A DNA stretch of 22,690 nucleotides. It comes from a virus. Below the pieces are notes generated by a model. It saw only the letters and a list, made by a program, of their open reading frames with translations. It did not search any database and was not told the DNA's origin. The translations under genes were made by a program, and so were the position numbers. Where the stretch lies: IMG/VR virus record IMGVR_UViG_3300024257_000060, positions 1 to 22,690 of that record. The stretch is one strand, 5' to 3'. Shown here one piece after another: positions 1 through 5,269 of the stretch. The number at the start of each line of letters is the position of its first letter. The first letter of the stretch is position 1.

Positions 1-58
1 TGAAATAAGATTAAGTAATGAGCTGATAATAAAGCTTGCGGACAACATAAAGAAAAGA

Positions 59-87
59 TTGACATCAGTTTAACTAAGGTCTAGTAT
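59..87 (+). promoter_or_regulatory. Sigma70-type early promoter
   Basis: TTGACA (59-64, perfect -35) is followed by a 17-bp spacer (65-81) and TAGTAT (82-87, 4 of 6 matches to the -10). It faces the rightward gene cluster and is the best sigma70-like site I found in a non-coding stretch. It would give a ~270-nt structured leader before the first gene. A second, poorer candidate is TTGACG (211-216) with TATATA (236-241), but its 19-bp spacer is long. Confidence 0.6.
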
Positions 88-282
88 TACAGACATACAT
101 ACAAGTAACAAATAGATAGGGGATAGTTCAGGACATACCTGAGTCCCGCTCTTAAGAGGCTTCAGCCGAGGCTTCATAAAAACTTAAGTGGTGTAACCAC
201 ACAACCGATGTTGACGCCTAATGGCTTTCAGTCGGTATATAAAAGCATAGCGTGTGATGTAAGCCGTTATGTAAATGTTATT

Positions 283-324
283 TATAACTAATAGGTATTC
301 TCTTATGAGTGCCTATCACTTATA
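283..324 (+). promoter_or_regulatory. Long imperfect hairpin upstream of first mini-gene
   Basis: Bases 291-300 (ATAGGTATTC) pair with 307-316 (GAGTGCCTAT reading 5'-3') over ten pairs, two of them G-U, around a 6-nt loop. Past mismatches, a lower stem pairs 283-287 with 320-324. No T-run follows, so it is not a classic intrinsic terminator. It resembles RNase III-type processing stems or a translation-control hairpin. It ends 34 nt before the ATG at 359, similar in position to the hairpin before the paralogous gene at 1279. Confidence 0.55.
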
Positions 325-334
325 CATACCAATA

Positions 335-358
335 CTAAACAACAGAGGGAATAAGAAT
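335..358 (+). repeat. Shared translation leader, copy 1 (diverged)
   Basis: The stretch starting CTAAACAACAGAGGGAATAA lies directly before the ATG at 359. It resembles the leaders at 511-538 and 1253-1278: a TAAACAACA core, a purine-rich ribosome-binding segment and an A-rich stretch up to the start codon. This is the most diverged of the three copies. Confidence 0.5.
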
Positions 359-493
359 ATGACTATTAAATTAAATAACTTGCGCCTACTTGGTGAGACA
401 CTTGACGAGTTGAGTAACGTTTTTGCAATGAATACAATTAAGGTGAATGTAATTAGCACTAGTGAAATAGTTATCACAGTAGGAGAATACTAA
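359..493 (+). CDS. Small early protein, MTIKLN family copy 1
   Basis: A 44-residue protein of unknown function. I chose ATG 359 over the upstream ATGs at 275 and 305 because GAGGG sits just before it and because the paralog at 1279 begins at the same MTIKLN residues. Ungapped, the two match at 21 of 44 positions: MTIKLN at the start, a central LLG.TL, and an STSE....IT segment near the end. The pattern of alternating hydrophobic residues suggests a small beta-rich fold. There are no Cys residues and no membrane segment. As the first gene after the promoter it is probably made early, perhaps in a host-takeover role (inference). Confidence 0.75.
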   Translation: MTIKLNNLRLLGETLDELSNVFAMNTIKVNVISTSEIVITVGEY

Positions 494-510
494 TGAGTAA
501 GCAATTAATT

Positions 511-538
511 ATAAACAACAATAGTGGAGTAATAGAAA
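511..538 (+). repeat. Shared translation leader, copy 2
   Basis: This leader precedes ATG 539. It shares TAAACAACAAT, then TGGAGTAATAGAAA immediately before the start codon, with the copy at 1253-1278; the two differ only by a 2-nt indel and a few bases. The TGGAG segment is the ribosome-binding site. Its conservation in front of two unrelated genes points to duplication or a common control element. Confidence 0.7.
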
Positions 539-1204
539 ATGGGATTTAACGACAGAATGAGTAACTTTAACAAGTCAATGAGTATTAATGACGTGGCACA
601 ATGTGCCGCAAGTTTAGGTAAAACAAGTAAGAAAGAAGCGTTTGACCATTTACAACAGATGATCGAACGTGCAACCAACGATGAAGAAATTCTAGCACTT
701 GCCTTTTTGTACAACCAATTTCAACCTGCTTTACCGACCAAGCCTAAAACCTCGTTCCAATGGGTTGCGAAGGCGATGCCCAAGAAGGATATCCGGTTTT
801 ATCTAAACTACGTCTATACCGACTCAAATTACATTGTTGCAACAGATGGGAATAGGTTGCACCTAACTAAAAATCACCAAGGGCTATCAGGGTATTACAA
901 CAAAAACATGCATAGCGTGAAAGTGGACCATAACTATCCTAATTATGAGCGAGCTATTGACTTAGATAATGTGAAGTATCACCCGCTTAATAGTTGCCAG
1001 TTTGAAATTGAAGCAGGCGTGGGCAAAATGGGGGACTTTCTTCATGTCACATTGCCAGACGATACAAAAATAATGGTTGTGAACGACTGGTACAATCAGG
1101 CGTGCTGCCATGGTGGTGCAATTGAAATAGGCGTTGCTGTCAGTGGTTCATTACATATTAGAAGTGGTGACAACTTAGCAGTAATAATGCCTAGACGCTA
1201 TTAA
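539..1204 (+). CDS. Putative DNA sliding clamp-like protein
   Basis: The 221-residue product carries three segments in the order seen in bacterial beta clamps: an ATDGNRLHL stretch near residues 101-109 (compare ATDGHRxAL), YPNYERAI about 30 residues on (compare the FPDYxRVIP region), and a C-terminal end in IMPRRY (compare VVMPMRL). The fit is from remembered family motifs, not a search. Beta clamps are about 366 residues; this protein is close to T4 gp45 in length, so it would be a reduced clamp, probably tethering a polymerase to DNA. The first ~70 residues look helical and are not clamp-like. The start has a strong TGGAG site in the shared leader. It sits between two paralogous mini-genes, far from the polymerase gene, and a non-enzymatic clamp relative is also possible. 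Confidence 0.55.
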   Translation: MGFNDRMSNFNKSMSINDVAQCAASLGKTSKKEAFDHLQQMIERATNDEEILALAFLYNQFQPALPTKPKTSFQWVAKAMPKKDIRFYLNYVYTDSNYIVATDGNRLHLTKNHQGLSGYYNKNMHSVKVDHNYPNYERAIDLDNVKYHPLNSCQFEIEAGVGKMGDFLHVTLPDDTKIMVVNDWYNQACCHGGAIEIGVAVSGSLHIRSGDNLAVIMPRRY

Positions 1205-1256
1205 GTAATGACAGTCGATAGGCTTCTTTAGAGGCTTATCCGCTGTACTTACTTAA
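1201..1256 (+). promoter_or_regulatory. Long imperfect hairpin between clamp-like gene and second mini-gene
   Basis: The upper stem is GATAGGCTTC (1217-1226) with GAGGCTTATC (1231-1240), all ten positions paired (two G-U) around a TTTA loop. After a 2x2 internal loop, the lower stem pairs 1201-1214 with 1243-1256, interrupted by two mismatches at 1209-1210. The whole stem is about 24 paired positions and contains the clamp gene's stop codon. There is no U-tract, so RNase III processing or transcript stabilisation is more likely than termination (inference). It ends 22 nt before ATG 1279. Confidence 0.7.
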
Positions 1257-1278
1257 ACAACAATTGGAGTAATAGAAA
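1253..1278 (+). repeat. Shared translation leader, copy 3
   Basis: TTAAACAACAAT followed by TGGAGTAATAGAAA directly precedes ATG 1279, nearly identical to the leader at 511-538. It overlaps the 3' arm of the hairpin by four bases, so folding may influence ribosome access (inference). Confidence 0.7.
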
Positions 1279-1422
1279 ATGACTATTAAATTAAATAGCA
1301 TTAAGTTACTGGGTGCAACACTTGAGCAACCCAGTGACGTATACCACAGCGATTGGATAAGCATAGTAATCAACAGCACATCCGAAGTTATCATTACAAT
1401 ATCAGAGGATAGAAACCAATGA
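1279..1422 (+). CDS. Small early protein, MTIKLN family copy 2
   Basis: A 47-residue protein paralogous to the product at 359-493. It has the same MTIKLN start, LLG.TL core and STSE....IT segment, and a longer tail ending in DRNQ. The start is fixed by the TGGAG leader and by alignment with copy 1. It overlaps the next gene in an ATGA junction, so translation is probably coupled. Function unknown. The retention of two diverged copies, each with its own hairpin and leader, suggests both are used. Confidence 0.75.
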   Translation: MTIKLNSIKLLGATLEQPSDVYHSDWISIVINSTSEVIITISEDRNQ

Positions 1423-1655
1423 TGATTGAGAACATGGCAGTAATGGTGCGGGAGACGGTATCAATTGATGGTACGGTAAACCAACGAGTTAACATACTGG
1501 GCTGGCAGGTGACAATACAGACCAGTGACCCAGAGATTGCAGTAATGCGGGCAGTGGATAAGCTAGGGTGGAAAGCTAAGCCAGTCATACTGGGAGGGGG
1601 CAAGACTTTTAACGATGACACATGCATAATATTGATGGGAGGTATACCAGCATGA
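1419..1655 (+). CDS. Hypothetical protein, 78 aa
   Basis: Unrecognised. The product begins MMIENMAVMVRE and has alternating polar and hydrophobic stretches consistent with beta strands, a tryptophan in LGWQVTI, and a glycine-rich tail with ILGGGK and a hydrophobic end. No membrane segment or zinc motif is seen. The start overlaps the stop of the preceding mini-gene and the stop overlaps the start of the GP88-family gene, so it lies inside a translationally coupled early operon. Confidence 0.65.
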   Translation: MMIENMAVMVRETVSIDGTVNQRVNILGWQVTIQTSDPEIAVMRAVDKLGWKAKPVILGGGKTFNDDTCIILMGGIPA

Positions 1656-2308
1656 GTATAAGAATGAGTAAGACAAGCAAGATGGGGTGCAGGTCTTGGT
1701 CACTTGAAGCAGGTGAGACATGCCCTGGTAGCTTTGACCCACTAACCAAGGAACTAGTACCTGCTTGCGCTGGTTGCTATGCACTGGGAGGTTTCTATAA
1801 CATGAAATCTGTAAAGGAACCCCGTCAAGAGAATAGAGAAGACTGGAAGAGAGCTGACTGGGTTCAGGATATGATTGCAGAATTAGACAATGATAGATAC
1901 TTCCGATGGTTTGACAGTGGTGACATGTACCATCATGGTCTGGCTGTTAAGATATTGGAAGTGATGAAGGGTACTCCATGGTGTAAGCATTGGCTACCTA
2001 CAAGGATGCATAAATTCTCTAAATTCTTGGGTGTTATTGAACAGATGCAAGCACTACCTAATGTGGTGGTACGCTTATCAAGTGACAGTATAACAGGTGA
2101 GACCATTGAAGGTGAGACCACATCAACTATAGTACCAACCTCTGATGATGTGAGGGAGGGACAACAATTATGCCCTGCTTACACGAACAAGGGCAAGTGT
2201 GGTAAGTGTAGAGCATGTTGGGATAAGGGGGTGCAAGTGATAGCTTACCCAGCACATGGTGCCAAGATGCTTAAGAATATTAAGATTATAGTGGAGAATG
2301 CGGAATGA
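1652..2308 (+). CDS. GP88-family phage protein
   Basis: The 218-residue product matches the pattern I recall for the mycobacteriophage gene product 88 family (GP88): M-C-x-S-W-S-L near the start, a TCPGS segment, PACAGCYA around residues 37-44, WFDSGDMY near 86-93, HWLPTRMHKF near 112-121 and VVVRLSSD. The C-terminal third holds a CxxCxxC cluster (CGKCRAC). About ten Cys residues suggest bound zinc or an iron-sulfur centre, but the biochemical role of the family is unknown to me. GGAGGT at 1638-1643 selects ATG 1652 over the in-frame ATG at 1622. Both ends overlap neighbours by four bases. Confidence 0.75.
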   Translation: MSIRMSKTSKMGCRSWSLEAGETCPGSFDPLTKELVPACAGCYALGGFYNMKSVKEPRQENREDWKRADWVQDMIAELDNDRYFRWFDSGDMYHHGLAVKILEVMKGTPWCKHWLPTRMHKFSKFLGVIEQMQALPNVVVRLSSDSITGETIEGETTSTIVPTSDDVREGQQLCPAYTNKGKCGKCRACWDKGVQVIAYPAHGAKMLKNIKIIVENAE

Positions 2309-2511
2309 ACGCAGCACAAGCAACAATGAGTTTATGGGAGCAGGCCGGAGCAAGTGTGGCTGTGCTTAAAGACTGTACACTTAATAGTTGTGTGGAGTAT
2401 ACGATACACGATGACGAGTATCAGATAACACTACATGACGGGTCTGGTATTCATATACCCCATGACCTAAAGAACAATGAGATATACATAACATACAAAC
2501 CAGGAGAATGA
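2305..2511 (+). CDS. Hypothetical protein, 68 aa
   Basis: Unrecognised. A helical N-terminal part (to about residue 25) containing one Cys is followed by a beta-like segment with repeated EYTI, EYQITL and IYITY stretches. The product ends in KPGE. The start overlaps the GP88-family stop (ATGA), and the next gene begins 3 nt after the stop. No domain assignment is possible from inspection. Confidence 0.65.
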   Translation: MNAAQATMSLWEQAGASVAVLKDCTLNSCVEYTIHDDEYQITLHDGSGIHIPHDLKNNEIYITYKPGE

Positions 2512-2514
2512 AGA

Positions 2515-2727
2515 ATGATTGATGAATCGAATGATAATAGAAGGGCAGTAATCCTACGTGCAGCACGTAAAGGCATGGGGTTATTCACTGTACACAGGAC
2601 AAGATCGAGTAAGGAGTGGGTACGTAGGATATGCAATCAGTTTGTACGTGACGGCATCTTCAGAGTGTATGAGTGTAACAGGAAGCAGGCTACGTATGTA
2701 CTGACACAGAAAGGGAGACGAGCATGA
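2515..2727 (+). CDS. Small winged-helix-like protein, 70 aa
   Basis: A basic protein with the layout of a compact winged helix: an N-terminal helix (RRAVILRAARKG), a second helix around TRSSKEWVRRICNQFVRDG, and a hairpin-like end FRVYECNRKQATYVLTQKG. The closing ATYVLTQKGR resembles the wing of MarR/ArsR-type domains, where a Y-x-L-T-x-x-G pattern is common. It may bind DNA and adjust host or phage transcription early (inference). The tail overlaps the next start by four bases. Confidence 0.6.
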   Translation: MIDESNDNRRAVILRAARKGMGLFTVHRTRSSKEWVRRICNQFVRDGIFRVYECNRKQATYVLTQKGRRA

Positions 2728-2828
2728 GTATATTTATTGAACCAGTGAAGGGTCTGTTATTTGGGTATGCTGTATTTATCTTACCCTTCCACGTTATCGG
2801 TACACTATTAGGATGGCTAGGACTATGA
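2724..2828 (+). CDS. Tiny single-span membrane peptide, 34 aa
   Basis: The peptide starts MSIFIEPVKG and continues with about 22 mostly hydrophobic residues (LLFGYAVFILPFHVIGTLLG), ending WLGL. It would form a single inner-membrane helix. The AGGGAGACG just upstream gives a ribosome-binding site, and both its start and its stop overlap neighbours in the ATGA style used throughout this operon, supporting it as a real gene despite its size. Possible roles are superinfection exclusion or inhibition of a host membrane enzyme (inference only). Confidence 0.6.
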   Translation: MSIFIEPVKGLLFGYAVFILPFHVIGTLLGWLGL

Positions 2829-3070
2829 AAAACTATATAGTAAAACTTGAAATGAACATCAGCGGGTACGAAAAGATAGCAGTGCATAGGGTTGCTGCTG
2901 TTAATGAGAGAGATGCAATGAAGCAGGCACTCACAGATGAATGCCACAACACACCAGACTTTGATGATGAGAACGAAACGTGTCTGGATGATTACATGAG
3001 GTACACAGTACTTGATTGTGTGCAGATAACAGAACATGAGGCAAGTGTACTTAATAGGGTGGGGTTATGA
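2825..3070 (+). CDS. Hypothetical protein, 81 aa
   Basis: Unrecognised. I chose ATG 2825 (MKNYIVKLEM) rather than 2813 because it overlaps the upstream stop in an ATGA junction and places the beta-like YIVKLEMNISGYEKIAVHRV segment at the N-terminus. That strand pattern followed by a helix (NERDAMKQALTDEC) and an acidic DFDDENE stretch recurs in many small phage proteins. No catalytic motif is visible. Confidence 0.65.
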   Translation: MKNYIVKLEMNISGYEKIAVHRVAAVNERDAMKQALTDECHNTPDFDDENETCLDDYMRYTVLDCVQITEHEASVLNRVGL

Positions 3071-3447
3071 GTAAAGCAAAGTATTATATATACAGGAATC
3101 TACATAAGGATTGTTGGTCGGTACGGTACAAGGGCAAGGTTATTGCACATCACAAGGCACTGCTTGCATTAGGTGCAACACTGAAGGTCAATGAAGGGGG
3201 TAGGCAACGAGTACTGACAGAGCAAAGAAAGAACGTGCATGCATTTGTGGTATGCACATCATACCAAGCAGCACCTCATCTATACTTAGTGGATGGTAGT
3301 GGTAGTGCTGAAGTAACGTACAACCCATACAAGACAGGGGCATTCACAACAGTTGGCCAAGACATACCCATACCACAGGATTGTGTATATAAGGAGGTAG
3401 GGATGATGAGTGACCACACAGTATGGCTAGGAGATAAGGCAGCATGA
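3067..3447 (+). CDS. Conserved-type phage hypothetical protein, 126 aa
   Basis: The product has features I associate with a widespread but uncharacterised phage family: an N-terminal YYIYRNLHKDCWSVRYKGKV block, and GGRQRVLTEQRKNVHAFVV in the middle. The second half contains YNPYKTGAFT and an FTTVGQDIP stretch. It is soluble-looking, with no signal peptide. ATGA overlaps at both ends place it in the early operon. Function unknown. Confidence 0.7.
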   Translation: MSKAKYYIYRNLHKDCWSVRYKGKVIAHHKALLALGATLKVNEGGRQRVLTEQRKNVHAFVVCTSYQAAPHLYLVDGSGSAEVTYNPYKTGAFTTVGQDIPIPQDCVYKEVGMMSDHTVWLGDKAA

Positions 3448-3728
3448 AATATAACATGAACAAGGCAGCAATAAGATTACTGACTGAGCGTAACAGCTAC
3501 ACTGGGCTGACACTGCAAGAGAAGCAGGCACTTCAGCAATCACGTAACCGTATGAAGAACACGCTATGCAATGCACTTGGGTATACAGACATGCCTGATT
3601 GTATTGATGCACTGCGTGAAGGGCGTGTGTCTACTGACAAGTTGCTGGGGCACACTGAGTATGACAGTAACGGCACGTTTGAGCAGAGATTCCATGCGAT
3701 GCTAAACCTAGGGAGAGTAGGACAATGA
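3444..3728 (+). CDS. Hypothetical protein, 94 aa
   Basis: Unrecognised, mainly helical, with a basic N-terminal half rich in Arg, Lys and Gln (LLTERNSYTGLTLQEKQALQ) and a less charged C-terminus. No Cys pairs beyond two isolated residues. It overlaps both neighbours by four bases. The GLTLQEKQAL segment could be a short helix-turn element, but I see no convincing DNA-binding domain. Confidence 0.65.
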   Translation: MKYNMNKAAIRLLTERNSYTGLTLQEKQALQQSRNRMKNTLCNALGYTDMPDCIDALREGRVSTDKLLGHTEYDSNGTFEQRFHAMLNLGRVGQ

Positions 3729-4045
3729 AAGACATGACAATGAAAGACGTATGTGTAGCACTGGTTGCGGGTAAGAAATTACACTATCACACATGGAAAC
3801 CTGAAGAGTACTGTTACCTTGATGATGATGGTACGCTAATGACTGAAGAGGATGAGGTAATAGCAATGGAAGATCCGGCAGGCTATGAGATATATGTTGA
3901 GCCTGCCTACTACTGGAATTACCTGAGAGATACAGAGTATGGTGGTGGTAAGCTGTGTGTAACTGACAGACGGTACACAAAAGAACAGGCAGAGGCTGAG
4001 TTTACAGCAGGCTTTACAATCATTGGTATAGTTGAAGGGGTATAA
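3725..4045 (+). CDS. Unknown-function phage protein, paired family member A
   Basis: A 106-residue protein with an N-terminal motif V-x-x-A-L-x-A-G-K-K-L....W...EY, typical of small phage proteins of the type 'aLxxGKkvrhxxW...eYi'. It is followed by an acidic middle and EIYVEPAYYW. The protein at 4910-5269 shows the same order (AVLNGLKV....W...QY, then KLYKPAPEYEW), so the two are probably distant paralogs. The C-terminal DRRYTKEQAEAEF resembles a helix-capping segment seen in such families. Function unknown. The start overlaps the previous stop. Confidence 0.65.
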   Translation: MKDMTMKDVCVALVAGKKLHYHTWKPEEYCYLDDDGTLMTEEDEVIAMEDPAGYEIYVEPAYYWNYLRDTEYGGGKLCVTDRRYTKEQAEAEFTAGFTIIGIVEGV

Positions 4046-4048
4046 GAC

Positions 4049-4345
4049 ATGAGCGTAACAACCACAATAACAATCGAGACCTGCGGTATTGAACATGAAT
4101 ATGAGCTGGAGTTTGAGGCATGCTACGAGTACAGCCCAGCAACATGGCACGAACCTGAGCATGAGTACTCCGAGATAGAGAACATCAGAGTTGATGGTGT
4201 GCTCGGCTTGGATCATCTTGTACCACTGGATGATGATGAACTAATGCAATTGTTCATGGATGACTGCGAGTTAAACAATGAACCTGAACCTGAGTACGGT
4301 GATGGTGACCCATACTACAGAGATGACTGGATAGGGGGAGATTGA
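4049..4345 (+). CDS. Strongly acidic early protein, 98 aa
   Basis: By my count the protein has 29 Asp/Glu residues, only two Arg and no Lys. The N-terminal half has beta-like TITIE and YELEFEA strands followed by YSPATWHEPEHEYSEIEN, a pattern I recall from common uncharacterised phage proteins (strand, Y-x-P, PAT, then an E-I-E strand). The C-terminal half is a nearly continuous acidic run ending DDWIGGD. The high negative charge and early position are compatible with a DNA-mimic inhibitor, but that is only an inference. GGGGTATAAGAC lies upstream of the ATG. Confidence 0.65.
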   Translation: MSVTTTITIETCGIEHEYELEFEACYEYSPATWHEPEHEYSEIENIRVDGVLGLDHLVPLDDDELMQLFMDDCELNNEPEPEYGDGDPYYRDDWIGGD

Positions 4346-4346
4346 T

Positions 4347-4586
4347 ATGAGTATTAAACAAGAGCAATACAGGTTCATTGACGTAGACAATACTGGTGAC
4401 TCTGTCTTAGCAGTACTGCATCACATCAAGACAGGAACCAACATGGAGGTGGTATATCAATCATACTTGCCAAGTGCATGGGATTGGTTTGGAGGAGAGG
4501 CACCACAGATAGAGGGTGTGTGTCCCTACAGATTAGCTGAAGACGTTACTGCATACCTAAAAGAGAATGGAGGTAAGTACCTATGA
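4347..4586 (+). CDS. Hypothetical protein, 79 aa
   Basis: Unrecognised. Residues 8-35 look like two or three beta strands (YRFIDVDNTGDSVLAVLHHI). The middle is aromatic (SYLPSAWDWFGGEAPQ) and the C-terminus is a short helix ending NGGKYL. It begins one base after the acidic protein's stop with GGGGGA upstream, and ends in an ATGA overlap with a tiny exported-type peptide. Confidence 0.6.
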   Translation: MSIKQEQYRFIDVDNTGDSVLAVLHHIKTGTNMEVVYQSYLPSAWDWFGGEAPQIEGVCPYRLAEDVTAYLKENGGKYL

Positions 4587-4669
4587 GAATTCTTATACCA
4601 TTCATCATGCTGTCACTGTTCGCTATGGTTGCACATGCAACAACCCTTATAATTCAGGGAGTATATTGA
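4583..4669 (+). CDS. Tiny exported or membrane peptide, 28 aa
   Basis: MRILIPFIMLSLFAMVAHA reads as a signal-peptide-like sequence: a basic n-region (one Arg), a hydrophobic core and an A-H-A site for cleavage, followed by TTLIIQGVY. Whether it is cleaved or stays as a membrane helix cannot be decided. GGAGGT lies about 10 nt upstream (4570-4575), the ATG overlaps the previous stop, and the next gene starts one base after its stop. These junctions support it as a gene. Role unknown. Confidence 0.55.
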   Translation: MRILIPFIMLSLFAMVAHATTLIIQGVY

Positions 4670-4670
4670 G

Positions 4671-4898
4671 ATGTGGACAAGTGAGACCGTAAGAGAAGTA
4701 CCGACAGTCACTGACAGACGAGAAGTCAATGACATACTACAGTTCCATACAGATATAAGCCTGCATTATCAGGCAGATAAGATTGAGGATTGTAACCGAG
4801 TCATCAATGCTATCATAGATGAGTATGGTCTTTATGATGGGGTGATACTAGTCAATAGCATACCCCGACGGGGCAAAGCGTATCAATTATGGTGGTAA
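4671..4898 (+). CDS. Hypothetical protein, 75 aa
   Basis: Unrecognised. It is a mixed helix-strand small protein with an N-terminal region rich in Thr, Val and Arg, a central helix (DCNRVINAIIDEYG), and a final strand with PRRGKAYQLWW. One Cys only. It sits between the signal-like peptide and the paired-family member B, within the early operon. A GGGAG segment precedes the start by about 9 nt. Confidence 0.6.
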   Translation: MWTSETVREVPTVTDRREVNDILQFHTDISLHYQADKIEDCNRVINAIIDEYGLYDGVILVNSIPRRGKAYQLWW

Positions 4899-4909
4899 AG
4901 GGAGAGACA

Positions 4910-5269
4910 ATGAATAAACGAGAAGCAATACGGGCAGTACTTAATGGGCTGAAGGTGACGCTTGATGGGTGGACAGGTGACCAGTACATTGTGATGTCAG
5001 ACTCACTAGAGTTCGTGGATGAGTACGGGGATTGGATAGACTTCAATGATTACCCAGAGAAGGGGGGTTGGAAGCTATACAAACCTGCACCTGAGTATGA
5101 ATGGCAGTGGACTTACAAGTACAAGTCCGTTGATAGGGATGGTAACGAATGTGAGGAGTATTTACTAACTGCCGGTCACTACAGTTCACTAGAACAGATG
5201 GGTGTTTGTAAGAACTCAGAAGACAGGCAGAAATTTGAACCAAGCAAGAGGGAGGTACAGGGTGACTGA
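4910..5269 (+). CDS. Unknown-function phage protein, paired family member B
   Basis: A 119-residue protein starting MNKREAIRAVLNGLKV, followed by a W-x-x-x-QY segment, an acidic VDEYGDWIDF stretch, and GWKLYKPAPEYEWQW. This layout resembles the product at 3725-4045 and small proteins common in phages that begin 'eAixaLlxGkkV...W'. ATG 4910 is preferred over 4889 because AAAGGGAGA lies just before it. Its last eight bases overlap the primase start. The tail contains PSKREVQ, a conserved-looking end in such families. Function unknown. Confidence 0.65.
   Translation: MNKREAIRAVLNGLKVTLDGWTGDQYIVMSDSLEFVDEYGDWIDFNDYPEKGGWKLYKPAPEYEWQWTYKYKSVDRDGNECEEYLLTAGHYSSLEQMGVCKNSEDRQKFEPSKREVQGD

Larger units (their letters stand above)
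1..358 (+). other. Non-coding leader at left end
   Basis: No convincing gene starts here before 359. The stretch is AT-rich and holds a promoter-like site at 59-87, a perfect palindrome CTCTTAAGAG (149-158), a direct repeat of GAGGCTTC at 156-163 and 168-175, a GTGGT-GTA-ACCAC inverted repeat (188-200), an imperfect stem with arms ACCGA/TCGGT (204-208 and 232-236) and a longer hairpin at 283-324. The density of structure fits an early-transcript leader or control region. That role is inferred; the inverted repeats are seen directly. Confidence 0.6.

Noticed and set aside
156-175. GAGGCTTC direct repeat as a terminator
   Set aside because: Direct repeats do not pair with each other; the only stem here is three pairs with no T-run.
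275-358. Upstream start for the first mini-gene
   Set aside because: The paralog starts at MTIKLN, GAGGG supports 359, and the extension overlaps a hairpin.
1-358. tRNA or other structured RNA gene in the leader
   Set aside because: I found no cloverleaf, CCA end or T-loop motif; only simple stem-loops.
493-549. 18-codon ORF (MSKQLIINNNSGVIENGI) between first mini-gene and clamp-like gene
   Set aside because: It coincides with the shared leader sequence; the similar leader before 1279 does not preserve a frame, so the conservation is better explained by the leader.
2690-3037. 115-codon minus-strand ORF
   Set aside because: It covers several plus-strand genes with coupled junctions, and shows no ribosome-binding site or recognisable protein pattern.
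5202-5261. ATG 5202 as the primase start
   Set aside because: It would overlap the previous gene by 68 bases, while GTG 5262 has GGAGG at ideal spacing.
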